Part shown: in pieces, positions 12,712 through 21,161 of the stretch
Layout: every line of letters starts with the position of its first letter
Position numbering within the stretch: position 1 is the stretch's first letter
Assembly (NCBI RefSeq): GCF_907164555.1
Contig: NZ_CAJQZC010000004.1
Location: 434,001-498,000 of the forward strand
Length of the DNA: 64,000 nt
Reading direction: 5' to 3'
Source of the DNA: Paraburkholderia saeva
GTDB lineage: Bacteria; Pseudomonadota; Gammaproteobacteria; Burkholderiales; Burkholderiaceae
Translations under genes and position numbers: made by a program
Notes under the pieces: model-generated
What the model was told of the DNA's origin: nothing
Seen by the model: the letters and a program-made list of their open reading frames with translations, nothing else
Databases searched by the model: none

Positions 12712-13074
12712 TCACCAGCCCCAGCCTGTGCCCAAACCGACACCCCAACCTGATCCCCAGCCACCACCGTAATAGCTTCCGTAGACGCTGACGGGCGGCG
12801 TGTAATACCGCGACCACGCCTGAGCCGCCGCTTCCGCTGCCATCGCCTGGTTCTGGTCCGCGAGCACCTGCCGGTCGATCGCGTCGTAACGTGCGCGTTC
12901 TTCGGGCGTCAACGGCTGGGCTTTCGCCGGAATGCCAGACTGGTCGGCCGGCAGGCGGCTATAGATTGGCGAGGGCCCGGGCGGGTCCATGACGCAGCCC
13001 GTCAGCGCAACACTGCCCGCGGCGGCAGACAGCGTCACGAGAACCGGCAACGAACGAAGCAGTGAGGTCTTCAT
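12712..13074 (-). CDS. Small Gly/Tyr-rich lipoprotein
   Basis: A 120-residue predicted lipoprotein starting at the ATG whose complement lies at 13072-13074. It has a signal peptide MKTSLLRSLPVLVTLSAAAG with lipobox LTGC (cysteine at about residue 27). The mature part has a proline-rich stretch, a helix with LTPEERARYDAIDRQVLADQN, and a glycine/tryptophan/tyrosine-rich end (YGSYYGGGWGSGW). I do not recognise a characterised family. It is convergent with ftsB and lies downstream of hslO on the same strand, about 60 bp away. It probably sits in the outer or inner membrane facing the periplasm. Confidence 0.75.
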   Translation of the reverse strand: MKTSLLRSLPVLVTLSAAAGSVALTGCVMDPPGPSPIYSRLPADQSGIPAKAQPLTPEERARYDAIDRQVLADQNQAMAAEAAAQAWSRYYTPPVSVYGSYYGGGWGSGWGVGLGTGWGW

Positions 13075-13133
13075 GTCAGGCTCTTTCTGGACAGCGGGCA
13101 ACGCGCCACATCAGGCAACCTGGAACGCACCGT

Positions 13134-14084
13134 TCAGTGTCGTTGACCTGCCGCCGGTGTCACTCCTTCTGAGAGCCCGCTCACGAGGAAAAGTTGCGCC
13201 ACGTCGACCGGGTCGAATTCGTAACGCTGGTTGCAGAATTCGCAGTGAATTTCGACGTGTCCGCGTTCCTCGATCACGCTGTCGACTTCTTCGCGACCGA
13301 GCATCTTCAGCATCGCGCCGACCTTGCCGCGTGAGCAGCTGCATTCGAAGCGCGCTGGCGTCGGTGCGAAGTGCTGGACGTTTTCCTGCCAGAACAGGCG
13401 GCGAAACACCGTTTCCGGTTCTTCCTTCAGCAGTTCGTCGTTCGACAGCGTGCCGCCGAGCGTGCAAACGCGCTCCCACGTATCCGCGTCGAGCTCACCC
13501 GGATGCGGCACGATGCCCCCATCACCCGGCAGTTTCTGCAGCAGCAGACCGACAGCACGCTCCGAATCCGCCGCGAGCCACAGACGCGTATCCAGCTGCT
13601 CGGAGTGATGCATGTAATGTTCGAGCACGTCGGCCATCGTTTGCAGCGGGCCGTCCGCGCTGTTGAGCGGCACGATACTTTGATACGGCTGCTGGCCGGG
13701 CTGCTTTTCGCGCGGGTCGAGCGTGATCACGCAGCGGCCGTTGCCGTTGGCGTTCAGCAGGTCGGTGAGCGAGGTGTCGTCGCCGATCGTGCTGGCGACA
13801 TCGCCGGAAAACTTGGCCGTGGCGCGCATCGACAGATCCGAGCTGCATTGCACGACCAGCATCTTGACGGGTCCGTCGCCGAAAATCTGCATGACGAGCG
13901 TGCCGTCGAATTTCAGGTTCGCCGACAGCAGCGCGCACGCCGCCATCATTTCGCCGAGCACGTTGCGCACGGGTGCCGGGTAATCGCGACGCGTCAATAC
14001 TTCCTGCCACGTGTTTCGCAGCGAGACGATCTCGCCGCGAACCGGTGCCGCGTTGAACATGAATTTTTGCAACTGGTCGTTCAC
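13134..14084 (-). CDS. hslO: Redox-regulated molecular chaperone Hsp33
   Basis: Cytoplasmic holdase chaperone activated by oxidation; reduced Hsp33 binds zinc through four C-terminal cysteines. The 316-residue protein carries the pattern CSCSRGK and CEFCNQRYEF near the C-terminus, matching the C-x-C and C-x2-C zinc site. The start is GTG at 14084, with GAGGAAAA just upstream and the family start NDQLQKFMF. An in-frame upstream extension is arginine-rich and overlaps the next gene's 3' flank, so it is rejected. It is probably co-transcribed with the carbonic-anhydrase-like gene 64 bp upstream. Confidence 0.93.
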   Translation of the reverse strand: MNDQLQKFMFNAAPVRGEIVSLRNTWQEVLTRRDYPAPVRNVLGEMMAACALLSANLKFDGTLVMQIFGDGPVKMLVVQCSSDLSMRATAKFSGDVASTIGDDTSLTDLLNANGNGRCVITLDPREKQPGQQPYQSIVPLNSADGPLQTMADVLEHYMHHSEQLDTRLWLAADSERAVGLLLQKLPGDGGIVPHPGELDADTWERVCTLGGTLSNDELLKEEPETVFRRLFWQENVQHFAPTPARFECSCSRGKVGAMLKMLGREEVDSVIEERGHVEIHCEFCNQRYEFDPVDVAQLFLVSGLSEGVTPAAGQRH

Positions 14085-14148
14085 AACTTTTCCTCGGTCG
14101 AATGGCGCCTTTCTGTCAGTGCGCCTTGCGCGTCGCGCATGCCGGCTC

Positions 14149-14673
14149 TTAGCCGACGCGCACGAGCTGCGCCTTGAAATAATCCCTGCGTTCCACATAG
14201 CTTGCCGCAGCGCGCCGCAGGTTCGCGATGTCCGCTTCTGTCAGCTCGCGCACGACTTTCGCGGGGGCGCCCAGAATCAGCGAATTGTCGGGAAATACCT
14301 TGCCCTCGGTCACGACGGCACCGGCGCCAACCAGACAGTTGCGGCCGATGACCGCTCCATTCAAGACCACCGCCTGAATTCCGATCAGCGCGCCTTCCTT
14401 GATCGTGCAGCCGTGCAGCATCACCTGATGGCCAATTGTGACGTCGTTTTCGATCGTCATCGGGAAACCGGGGTCGGTGTGCAGCACCGCGTTTTCCTGA
14501 ATATTGCTGCCCGCGCCGATCGAAATCTCGTCGTTGTCGCCGCGGATCGTGACGCCGAACCAGACGCTCGCGTTTTCGTCGATGGCGACCTTGCCGATGA
14601 TGGTCGCCGTATCGGCGACAAACACGCTTTCGTGGATGCTCGGTGCCGCATCGCCAAGTTTGTAGATTGCCAC
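14149..14673 (-). CDS. Gamma-carbonic anhydrase family protein (left-handed beta-helix)
   Basis: A 174-residue hexapeptide-repeat protein of the gamma-carbonic anhydrase/YrdA-PaaY family. The hexapeptide turns run from about residue 12 to 145. The three histidines that bind metal in this family are visible in VLHTD and TIGHQVMLHGC, and RGDNDEISIG is the conserved interface motif. Family members are carbonic anhydrases or thioesterases (PaaY-like), so the reaction is not settled by sequence. It lies upstream of hslO on the same strand. Confidence 0.88.
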   Translation of the reverse strand: MAIYKLGDAAPSIHESVFVADTATIIGKVAIDENASVWFGVTIRGDNDEISIGAGSNIQENAVLHTDPGFPMTIENDVTIGHQVMLHGCTIKEGALIGIQAVVLNGAVIGRNCLVGAGAVVTEGKVFPDNSLILGAPAKVVRELTEADIANLRRAAASYVERRDYFKAQLVRVG

Positions 14674-14884
14674 AGTGTCTCCTCTGCGTCGGGCGTCGCG
14701 CCCGGATATCGAGTGCGACGGCAGCGCGGCGGGCGCGCTTCATGGTCGAATCGGCTATTGTAAACGGTTGCGCACTACGCGCGCCTCGCCGCATCCTGTT
14801 TCCGTCAGATGAATCGCCTGCGTCGGAGTCGCTCGCGCCGTCGTGCGGGTCATGTGTTTTTTCGCGTTTTATCTTGCGTTGCCC

Positions 14885-15760
14885 ATGAATCGAGCTGTTT
14901 CTTCCACATCCCCGGCCCTATCGTTGTCGCTCGACGGCTGCATGCGCAGCGAGGCACTCGCCGTCCTGCGTGAGCGCGATCCGGTCACGAAAGCCGCGGC
15001 GACGCGGGATCTTTTCGCGCGCGCAGGCGAAGGCCTTGTCAAGTGCGAGCCCGGGCGGTCGTTAGACGAGCCGGCCGGCCTGCCCGGCCGTCCGGAGCGG
15101 CCCGAACTGGTAGACCCGCGTGGGCTGGGACGGCGCAGCATGCAGTCGCCGCAAGGGCGCGCTGTATTACTGCACGCGCTCGCGCATATCGAGTTCAACG
15201 CGATCAATCTGGCGCTCGATGCGGTCTGGCGCTTTGCCGGGATGCCGTCTGCGTTTTATCTCGACTGGTTGAAAGTAGCCTCGGAAGAAGCGCACCATTT
15301 CTCGCTGCTGACCGCGCGACTGGCGGACTTTGGCCATGCCTACGGCGATTTTCCCGCGCACGACGGCCTGTGGGACATGTGCGAACGAACCCGCGGCGAT
15401 GTCCTCGCCCGCATGGCGCTGGTGCCGCGCACGCTCGAGGCGCGCGGGCTGGACGCGTCGCCGCCGATTCGCGCGCGTCTGCAGCAGGCGGGCGACCATG
15501 AATCGGCGGCCATTCTCGACGTAATCCTGCGCGACGAAATTGGCCACGTGCTGATTGGCAACCACTGGTTCCGATACTTGTGCGATCAGGCGGTGCTTGA
15601 TCCGCACGAAACCTACGCCCGTCTTGCTGCGCAATATCACGCGCCCCGCTTGCGCGGCCCGTTCAACTTCGAAGCGAGGCGCGATGCCGGTTTCGATGAG
15701 GCTGAGCTTGCGGCGCTGGCGGGACTGGAAGCAGGGCAGGCCGCTCCTGCCGATGAATAG
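14885..15760 (+). CDS. Ferritin-like domain protein (DUF455 family)
   Basis: A 291-residue protein of the DUF455 ferritin-like family. Helices carry the diiron-type pattern: HALAHIEFNAINLALD, then SEEAHHF, and later RDEIGHVLIGNHWF, which together supply Glu and His ligands of a four-helix bundle. The family has been linked to tRNA-modifying MiaE-type fold proteins, but its substrate is unknown to me. The ATG at 14885 is chosen because upstream codons are hydrophobic noise; the next start, 14 codons earlier, is less likely. It is divergent from the carbonic-anhydrase-like gene. Confidence 0.85.
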   Translation: MNRAVSSTSPALSLSLDGCMRSEALAVLRERDPVTKAAATRDLFARAGEGLVKCEPGRSLDEPAGLPGRPERPELVDPRGLGRRSMQSPQGRAVLLHALAHIEFNAINLALDAVWRFAGMPSAFYLDWLKVASEEAHHFSLLTARLADFGHAYGDFPAHDGLWDMCERTRGDVLARMALVPRTLEARGLDASPPIRARLQQAGDHESAAILDVILRDEIGHVLIGNHWFRYLCDQAVLDPHETYARLAAQYHAPRLRGPFNFEARRDAGFDEAELAALAGLEAGQAAPADE

Positions 15761-16001
15761 CCGGACGGGAAAACTCGCGTCTGCGCGGTGCCGAATCGAC
15801 CGTATCGATTCTGATGACACGGATTGCAGCCGGGCGTGCGAAGGCGGCCTTGTAGTGCATATGACTACACGGTCAGTGCTCGAATATATCTGCGTGTGAA
15901 AATGAAGAGAGTCATTCCGACCTGCCGACGCGATCGTCAGCGCCGACATTTGCGGTCGCGCTGATGCACCGCGCGGCCGCCGCATCCGCCCACTATCTCG
16001 T

Positions 16002-16022
16002 TATAATCGAACGATCATTCGT
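16002..16022 (+). promoter_or_regulatory. Candidate -10 and adjacent palindrome before the alpha/beta hydrolase
   Basis: TATAAT (16002-16007) lies 30 bp before the gene at 16038. It is followed at once by AACGA-TCAT-TCGTT, a perfect 5-bp inverted repeat where the transcript would begin. Such symmetry fits a repressor operator of the TetR kind, but no regulator gene is adjacent. Confidence 0.4.
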
Positions 16023-16037
16023 TTTTGGAAATCGTCC

Positions 16038-16922
16038 ATGAATACCTCCCGGTCGGAATTCGTCCCGGTGCGCGGCGTGCGCCTCCACGTGCGGCGTTGG
16101 GGCAACCCGGATGCGCCTGCGCTTTTCATGCTGCATGGCTGGATGGACGTTGCGGCGTCGTTCCAGTTCGTCGTCGACGCGCTGGGCGGCGAATGGCAGG
16201 TGATTGCACCCGACGCGCGCGGCTTCGGCCTGTCGGACTGGCCAGTGGCCGCGCACGGCGGCGGAAACTACTGGTTTCAGGAGTACGTGTCGGACCTCGA
16301 CGCACTGCTGGACCATTACGCCCCGATCGGCGAGGTCAACCTGGTTGGGCACAGCATGGGCGCGAACGTCGTCTGCCTGTATGCCGGCGCCCGGCCGGAG
16401 CGCGTGCGCCGCGTGGTGGACCTCGAGGGTTTCGGCCTCGCGGCGGCGCGCCCGGAGCAATGGCCGCGCCGCCTGAAATCGTGGCTCGATGAACTGAAAG
16501 AGCCGCCGACGCTGAAAAGCTACGCCTCGCTTGACGAAGTCGCTGCGCGCCTGATCCGCACGAACGCGCGACTTGAACCCCAACGGGCGAGTTTTCTCGC
16601 GCGGCATTGGTCGAAACAGGGCGAGGACGGCCGTTTCACGCTGCTCGCCGACCCGGCGCACAAGATGCGCGGCCCGCTGCAGTATCGCCTCGATGAAGTG
16701 ATGGCCGTCTGGCGCAACGTGCGGGCGAAGGTGCTGCACGTCGAAGCGGCGGGCTCGCCGACGCTGGCGGCCATTGCCGGCGAAACGCCGCTAGACGTGT
16801 TCAAGTCGCGTTTCCAGGCGTTCCCCGACTGGCGCGAGAAGATCATCGACGATGCCGGCCACATGATCCATCACGACCAGCCGGAGCAGGTCGCCGCTCT
16901 GATTGAGGGATTTTGCGCATAA
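16038..16922 (+). CDS. Alpha/beta hydrolase
   Basis: A 294-residue alpha/beta-hydrolase-fold protein. The oxyanion motif is LHGWMDVAASF, the nucleophile elbow GHSMGAN, and the catalytic histidine is likely in DDAGHMIHHDQPE near the C-terminus. A lid region is suggested around residues 140-200. Substrate is not predictable. It is preceded by its own -10 element and a small palindrome, and followed 90 bp later by the PHP-domain gene in the same direction. Confidence 0.88.
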   Translation: MNTSRSEFVPVRGVRLHVRRWGNPDAPALFMLHGWMDVAASFQFVVDALGGEWQVIAPDARGFGLSDWPVAAHGGGNYWFQEYVSDLDALLDHYAPIGEVNLVGHSMGANVVCLYAGARPERVRRVVDLEGFGLAAARPEQWPRRLKSWLDELKEPPTLKSYASLDEVAARLIRTNARLEPQRASFLARHWSKQGEDGRFTLLADPAHKMRGPLQYRLDEVMAVWRNVRAKVLHVEAAGSPTLAAIAGETPLDVFKSRFQAFPDWREKIIDDAGHMIHHDQPEQVAALIEGFCA

Positions 16923-17012
16923 ATTTTTGCGCATAATGTCGTCCGCCGGAGGATTGGTGCGACGAACTACTGCATTGCAGTAAAATGGTTGCTGAATCTT
17001 TACAAGGCAACG

Positions 17013-17843
17013 ATGAACGCCGATCTGCACTGCCATTCCACGGTTTCCGACGGCCAGTTTGCGCCGGCCGAGGTCGCGCGCCGCGCGCACGCGGGCGGTG
17101 TGACGCTATGGGCGCTCACCGACCACGACGAGGTGGGCGGGCAGGCGGAAGCGCGCGCGGCGGCCACGGCGCTGGGCATGCGTTACCTGAGCGGCGTCGA
17201 GATATCGGTCACATGGGCGTCGCGCACCGTCCATATCGTCGGACTGAATGTCGATCCGGACAACCGGACGCTCGTCGAAGGCCTTGCGCGCACGCGCAAC
17301 GGCCGCGCGGCGCGCGCCGAAGCCATCGGTGAACAGCTCGCCACGCTGGGCATCCCTGATGCCTACGCGGGCGCGCTTCGCTATGTATCGAATCCCGACA
17401 TGATCTCGCGCACCCATTTCGCGCGATACATGGTGGAAAGCGGCTACGCCGAATCCACACAGGACGTATTCACGCGCTATCTGGGCGACGGCAAGCCGGG
17501 TTACGTGTCACATCGCTGGTCGAAACTGTCCGACGCCGTGCAGTGGATCAAGACTGCCGGCGGCGAGGCAGTGGTCGCCCATCCGGGGCGGTACGCGTAC
17601 ACCCCGGTCGAATTCGACGCGTTTTTCGGCGAGTTCATCGATCTTGGCGGCAAGGCGATTGAAGTCGTCACCGGCAGTCACACGCCGGATCAATATCGCG
17701 AATACGCTGATGTGGCGCGCCGTTTCGGTTTCGAAGCATCACGCGGTTCGGATTTTCACGCGGCCGGGGAAGGCCGCGTCGATCTCGGCAGTCTGCCGCC
17801 GCTTCCTTCCGATCTCACGCCCGTCTGGGAACGCTGGCTGTGA
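17013..17843 (+). CDS. PHP domain phosphoesterase (RNase AM / TrpH-like 3',5'-nucleotide phosphatase)
   Basis: A 276-residue metal-dependent phosphoesterase of the PHP family. Visible metal-binding motifs are LHCHSTVSDG at the N-terminus, LTDHDE, GVEIS, and further histidines in VAHPGRYAYT and GSDFHAAGEG. The YciV/TrpH group hydrolyses 3',5'-bisphosphate nucleosides and acts as a 5'-3' RNA exonuclease; this gene fits that group by length and motifs. ATG 17013 is preferred because the family starts directly with NADLHCHS. It lies 81 bp before the yciO-like gene. Confidence 0.88.
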   Translation: MNADLHCHSTVSDGQFAPAEVARRAHAGGVTLWALTDHDEVGGQAEARAAATALGMRYLSGVEISVTWASRTVHIVGLNVDPDNRTLVEGLARTRNGRAARAEAIGEQLATLGIPDAYAGALRYVSNPDMISRTHFARYMVESGYAESTQDVFTRYLGDGKPGYVSHRWSKLSDAVQWIKTAGGEAVVAHPGRYAYTPVEFDAFFGEFIDLGGKAIEVVTGSHTPDQYREYADVARRFGFEASRGSDFHAAGEGRVDLGSLPPLPSDLTPVWERWL

Positions 17844-17924
17844 CGCCCTGTTGTGGCGTCGCGCGGTGCGCGCAGGCCGTCGCGGGCTAAAAAGCGCGAC
17901 TTCCAGTCCTCCTGATCAATCACC

Positions 17925-18560
17925 ATGTCTCAATTCTTTCGGCTTCATCCCGATAATCCGCAACTGCGTCTCGTGAAGCAGGCCGTGCAGATCATCAACG
18001 ACGGCGGCGTCGTTGCGCTGCCGACCGATTCGAGCTACGCACTCGCGTGCCGTCTTGACGACAAGGATGCCGTCGAGCGTATCCGTCGCATTCGCGGTCT
18101 GGATGAGAAGCAGTTGCTGTCGCTGCTGGTGCGCGACCTGTCGGAGCTCGCCAACTTCGCGATGGTGGATAACCGGCAATACCGTCTGATCAAGTCGGTG
18201 ACGCCGGGCCCGTATGTTTTCGTGCTGCAGGCGACAAAGGAAGTGCCGCGCCGCCTGTCGCATCCGTCGCGCAAGACGATCGGGCTGCGTGTGCCCGATC
18301 ACGCGATCACGCTGGCGATTCTCGAAGAACTCGGTCAGCCGCTCCTCGGTTCGACGCTGATCATGCCGGGCGAAACAGAGCCGCTAAACGATCCCGAGGA
18401 AATCCGCGCGCGCCTCGAAAAGCAGATCGATCTTGTGATCGACGGCGGCGCCTGTGCGTGCGAACCGTCGACGGTGATCGACCTCACCGGCGCTGAACCC
18501 GTACTCGTCCGTCCAGGTCGCGGCAGCCTTCAGCCGTTCGGCCTGGAACAGCCCGCCTGA
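17925..18560 (+). CDS. YciO/Sua5/YrdC-family protein (threonylcarbamoyl-AMP synthase-like)
   Basis: A 211-residue protein with the YrdC fold: GGVVALPTDSSYALACRLDD near the N-terminus, then the substrate-binding KSVTPGPYVFVLQA and RKTIGLRVPDH. This matches the YciO branch rather than the essential Sua5/TsaC branch. TsaC makes the threonylcarbamoyl-AMP used for t6A tRNA modification, whereas the role of YciO is less settled. The gene order PHP-yciO-M50 protease-trpS is a common Burkholderiaceae arrangement as I recall it. Confidence 0.88.
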   Translation: MSQFFRLHPDNPQLRLVKQAVQIINDGGVVALPTDSSYALACRLDDKDAVERIRRIRGLDEKQLLSLLVRDLSELANFAMVDNRQYRLIKSVTPGPYVFVLQATKEVPRRLSHPSRKTIGLRVPDHAITLAILEELGQPLLGSTLIMPGETEPLNDPEEIRARLEKQIDLVIDGGACACEPSTVIDLTGAEPVLVRPGRGSLQPFGLEQPA

Positions 18561-18599
18561 CCGGTAGCGAAAGCCACCGGTCGCGGCTCTCCGCATTGA

Positions 18600-18605
18600 T
18601 ACAAT
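18600..18605 (+). promoter_or_regulatory. Candidate -10 element just before the M50 protease start
   Basis: TACAAT lies only eight bases upstream of the ATG at 18614. If used, transcription would begin almost at the start codon, giving a leaderless or near-leaderless mRNA. No good -35 is visible. Confidence 0.35.
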
Positions 18606-18613
18606 AGCGAGTT

Positions 18614-19276
18614 ATGGATTCTTCCCTGATACAGACCATTGTCGTGTACGCGTTGCCGGTGATTTTCGCCATCACGCTGCACGAGGCCGCGCATGGCTAC
18701 GTTGCGCGCCTGCTCGGTGACAATACGGCGTACGTGCTTGGGCGCGTTTCCTTCAATCCGATGCGCCACATCGATCCGCTCGGCACCATCGCGATTCCGC
18801 TATTGCTATATTTCGCGACGAGCGGTGCGTTCATGTTCGGCTACGCGAAGCCTGTGCCGGTGGCGTTCGGCAATCTGCGCAATCCGCGCTGGGGCAGCCT
18901 GTGGGTCGCGCTTGCGGGTCCGATGTGCAACTTCGTGCAGGCGCTCGTGTGGGGCGTGATCGGCGTTGGGCTTGCCGCCATGAATGTCGAAGAACCGTTT
19001 TTTACGCGCATGGCGGGCGCGGGCGTCGGCATCAATCTCGTGCTCGGCGTGCTGAACCTGTTTCCGCTGCCGCCGCTCGATGGCGGTCGCGTCCTGACCG
19101 CGCTGCTGCCGCCGCGTCAGTCGATTGCGCTCTCGCGTATCGAGCCGTATGGTTTTTTTATTGTGATGGCACTCGTGATGACGGGTACCCTGACGAAATT
19201 CTGGCTGCGACCGCTCGTCAATCTTGGTTACGACGCTGTGACGGCTATCCTGACTCCACTCGTTTCGCTTCTTTAA
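18614..19276 (+). CDS. Site-2 protease family (M50) membrane metalloprotease
   Basis: A 220-residue polytopic protein of the M50 family of intramembrane zinc proteases. The zinc motif HEAAHG (His23, Glu24, His27) lies in the first membrane segment, and the third ligand is probably the aspartate in NLFPLPPLDGGRV. There is no PDZ domain, unlike RseP, so this is the short YwhC-like type. Substrates are unknown. It is seven bases upstream of trpS, suggesting co-transcription. No Shine-Dalgarno motif is seen, consistent with the candidate leaderless start. Confidence 0.9.
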   Translation: MDSSLIQTIVVYALPVIFAITLHEAAHGYVARLLGDNTAYVLGRVSFNPMRHIDPLGTIAIPLLLYFATSGAFMFGYAKPVPVAFGNLRNPRWGSLWVALAGPMCNFVQALVWGVIGVGLAAMNVEEPFFTRMAGAGVGINLVLGVLNLFPLPPLDGGRVLTALLPPRQSIALSRIEPYGFFIVMALVMTGTLTKFWLRPLVNLGYDAVTAILTPLVSLL

Positions 19277-19283
19277 AATAATC

Positions 19284-20486
19284 ATGTTCCCAGACCGTAT
19301 CTTCTCCGGCATGCGGCCCACCGGGTCGCTGCACCTTGGCCACTATCACGGCGTGCTGAAAAACTGGGTGCGGCTGCAGTCCGAATACCCGTGCTTCTTT
19401 TGCGTCGTCGACTGGCACGCGCTCACGACGCACTACGAAACGCCCGAGGTCATCGAAAAGAATGTCTGGGAAGTGCTGATCGACTGGCTCGCGTCAGGCA
19501 TCGATCCGGCGCAGGCCACGCTGTTCATCCAGAGCAAGGTGCCCGAGCACGCCGAACTCGCGCTGTTGCTCGGCATGAGCACGCCGCTTGGCTGGCTCGA
19601 ACGCGTGCCGACCTACAAGGAACAGATGGAGAAGCTGAAGGACAAGGATCTGTCCACATACGGCTTCCTCGGCTATCCGGTCCTGATGGCGGCCGACATC
19701 CTGCTGTATCGCGGCTCGCTCGTGCCGGTCGGCGAAGATCAGGTGCCGCATGTCGAAATGACGCGCGAAATCGCGCGCCGCTTCAACTACCTCTATGGTC
19801 GCGAACCGGGCTTCGAAGAGAAGGCCAGCGAAGCCGCGAAGAAACTCGGCGGCAAGCGCGCAAAGCTGTATCACGAACTGCGCGTCGCGTACCAGCAGGA
19901 AGGCGATGACGAAGCGCTCGAACAGGCGCGGGCGATGTTGCAGGAATCGCAGAGCCTGTCGATGAACGATCGCGAGCGTCTGTTCGGTTACCTCGAGGGT
20001 TCGCGCAAGATCATCCTGGTCGAGCCGCAGGCCATGCTGACCGAAGCGTCGCGCATGCCGGGTCTCGATGGACAGAAGATGTCGAAGTCGTACGGGAATA
20101 CGATCGGCTTGCGTGAAGACGCCGAGACGATCACGAAGAAAGTCCGCACGATGCCGACCGACCCGGCCCGCGTGCGTCGCACCGATCCGGGCGATCCGGA
20201 CAAGTGCCCGGTATGGCAACTGCATCAGGTCTACACCGACGAAACGACGCACGAATGGGTGCAAAAGGGCTGTCGCTCGGCGGGCATCGGCTGTCTCGAA
20301 TGCAAGCAGCCGGTGATCGAAGGCATCCTGCGCGAACAGCAGCCGATGCTCGAGCGCGCGCAGAAGTACATGGACGATCCGTCGCTGCTGCGCGCCATCG
20401 TCGCGGATGGCTGTGACAAGGCGCGTCGTTTCGCGACCGAGACCATGCGCGATGTGCGCGAGGCGATGGGTCTGTCGTACAACTGA
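19284..20486 (+). CDS. trpS: Tryptophan--tRNA ligase
   Basis: Class I aminoacyl-tRNA synthetase charging tRNA(Trp). The 400-residue protein has the HIGH-type motif SLHLGHYHG near residue 16 and KMSKS in DGQKMSKSYGN near residue 265. Escherichia coli TrpRS is about 334 residues. The extra length here includes a charged stretch of roughly 60 residues (about 185-250: KKLGGKRAKLYHELRVAYQQ and following) between the Rossmann fold and the KMSKS loop. I recall this longer form as usual in Burkholderiaceae. Confidence 0.96.
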   Translation: MFPDRIFSGMRPTGSLHLGHYHGVLKNWVRLQSEYPCFFCVVDWHALTTHYETPEVIEKNVWEVLIDWLASGIDPAQATLFIQSKVPEHAELALLLGMSTPLGWLERVPTYKEQMEKLKDKDLSTYGFLGYPVLMAADILLYRGSLVPVGEDQVPHVEMTREIARRFNYLYGREPGFEEKASEAAKKLGGKRAKLYHELRVAYQQEGDDEALEQARAMLQESQSLSMNDRERLFGYLEGSRKIILVEPQAMLTEASRMPGLDGQKMSKSYGNTIGLREDAETITKKVRTMPTDPARVRRTDPGDPDKCPVWQLHQVYTDETTHEWVQKGCRSAGIGCLECKQPVIEGILREQQPMLERAQKYMDDPSLLRAIVADGCDKARRFATETMRDVREAMGLSYN

Positions 20487-20507
20487 TAGTCGATAGTGAT
20501 AGTGCAT

Positions 20508-21119
20508 ATGGGTGATCACGGTTCCCCGGCGCCTTCACAGCACGCGATGCTGTCTGAACCGTCGCGCTGGGTGCGTCGCTGGACGCATCTCGTGACGCCC
20601 GGCGGTGCGGTGCTTGACGTCGCGTCCGGCGCCGGGCGGCACGCGCGCTGGTTTGCCGCGCAGGGTCATCCGGTCACCGCACTCGACCGCGACACGGACG
20701 CGCTCGCGATGTTGCAGGGCGTGCCGCAGGTCAGCACGCTCGCGGCCGACATCGAAGATGGGCCGTGGCCACTTCCGGCCGGATCGACGTTCGCGGCGGT
20801 TGTCGTCACAAACTATCTGCATCGGCCGCTTTTTCCCCGGCTTCTGGATGCGCTCGCGCCGTCCGGGGTGCTGATTTACGAGACGTTCGCGCAGGGCAAT
20901 GAGACGGTCGGCAAGCCTTCGCGGCCGGCGTTTCTGCTTGCGCCGGGCGAGTTGCTCGATGCTGTTCGCGGCCGTCTGCGAGTCGTCGCGTATCAGGATG
21001 GTTTTCTCGCGCAGCCGCGTCCGGCTTACGTCCAGCGGATCTGCGCGATTCTGGAGGCGGATCGGTCCGTCGACGGGGGAGAGGCTTCACCCCCGCCGCG
21101 TTACGATCTGGCTGGCTAA
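20508..21119 (+). CDS. Class I SAM-dependent methyltransferase
   Basis: A 203-residue methyltransferase with motif I VLDVASGAGRHARWF, an acidic residue after strand beta2 in VTALDRDTDAL, and a post-I region with ADIEDGPWPL. The C-terminal part is short, typical of TehB-like or UbiE-like small-molecule methyltransferases. The substrate cannot be told from sequence. It lies 21 bp after trpS and 42 bp before dapA, so it may share a transcript with trpS. ATG 20508 is used; an upstream GTG at 20496 is possible. Confidence 0.85.
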   Translation: MGDHGSPAPSQHAMLSEPSRWVRRWTHLVTPGGAVLDVASGAGRHARWFAAQGHPVTALDRDTDALAMLQGVPQVSTLAADIEDGPWPLPAGSTFAAVVVTNYLHRPLFPRLLDALAPSGVLIYETFAQGNETVGKPSRPAFLLAPGELLDAVRGRLRVVAYQDGFLAQPRPAYVQRICAILEADRSVDGGEASPPPRYDLAG

Positions 21120-21124
21120 TCCGC

Positions 21125-21130
21125 TACAAT
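21125..21130 (+). promoter_or_regulatory. Candidate -10 element of the dapA promoter
   Basis: TACAAT lies 31 bp before the dapA ATG, immediately after the methyltransferase stop. The upstream TTACGA (21101-21106) is a weak -35 at 18 bp. Confidence 0.4.
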
Positions 21131-21161
21131 CGCGGTTTACTGATCTAATTCATGGCGTTTC

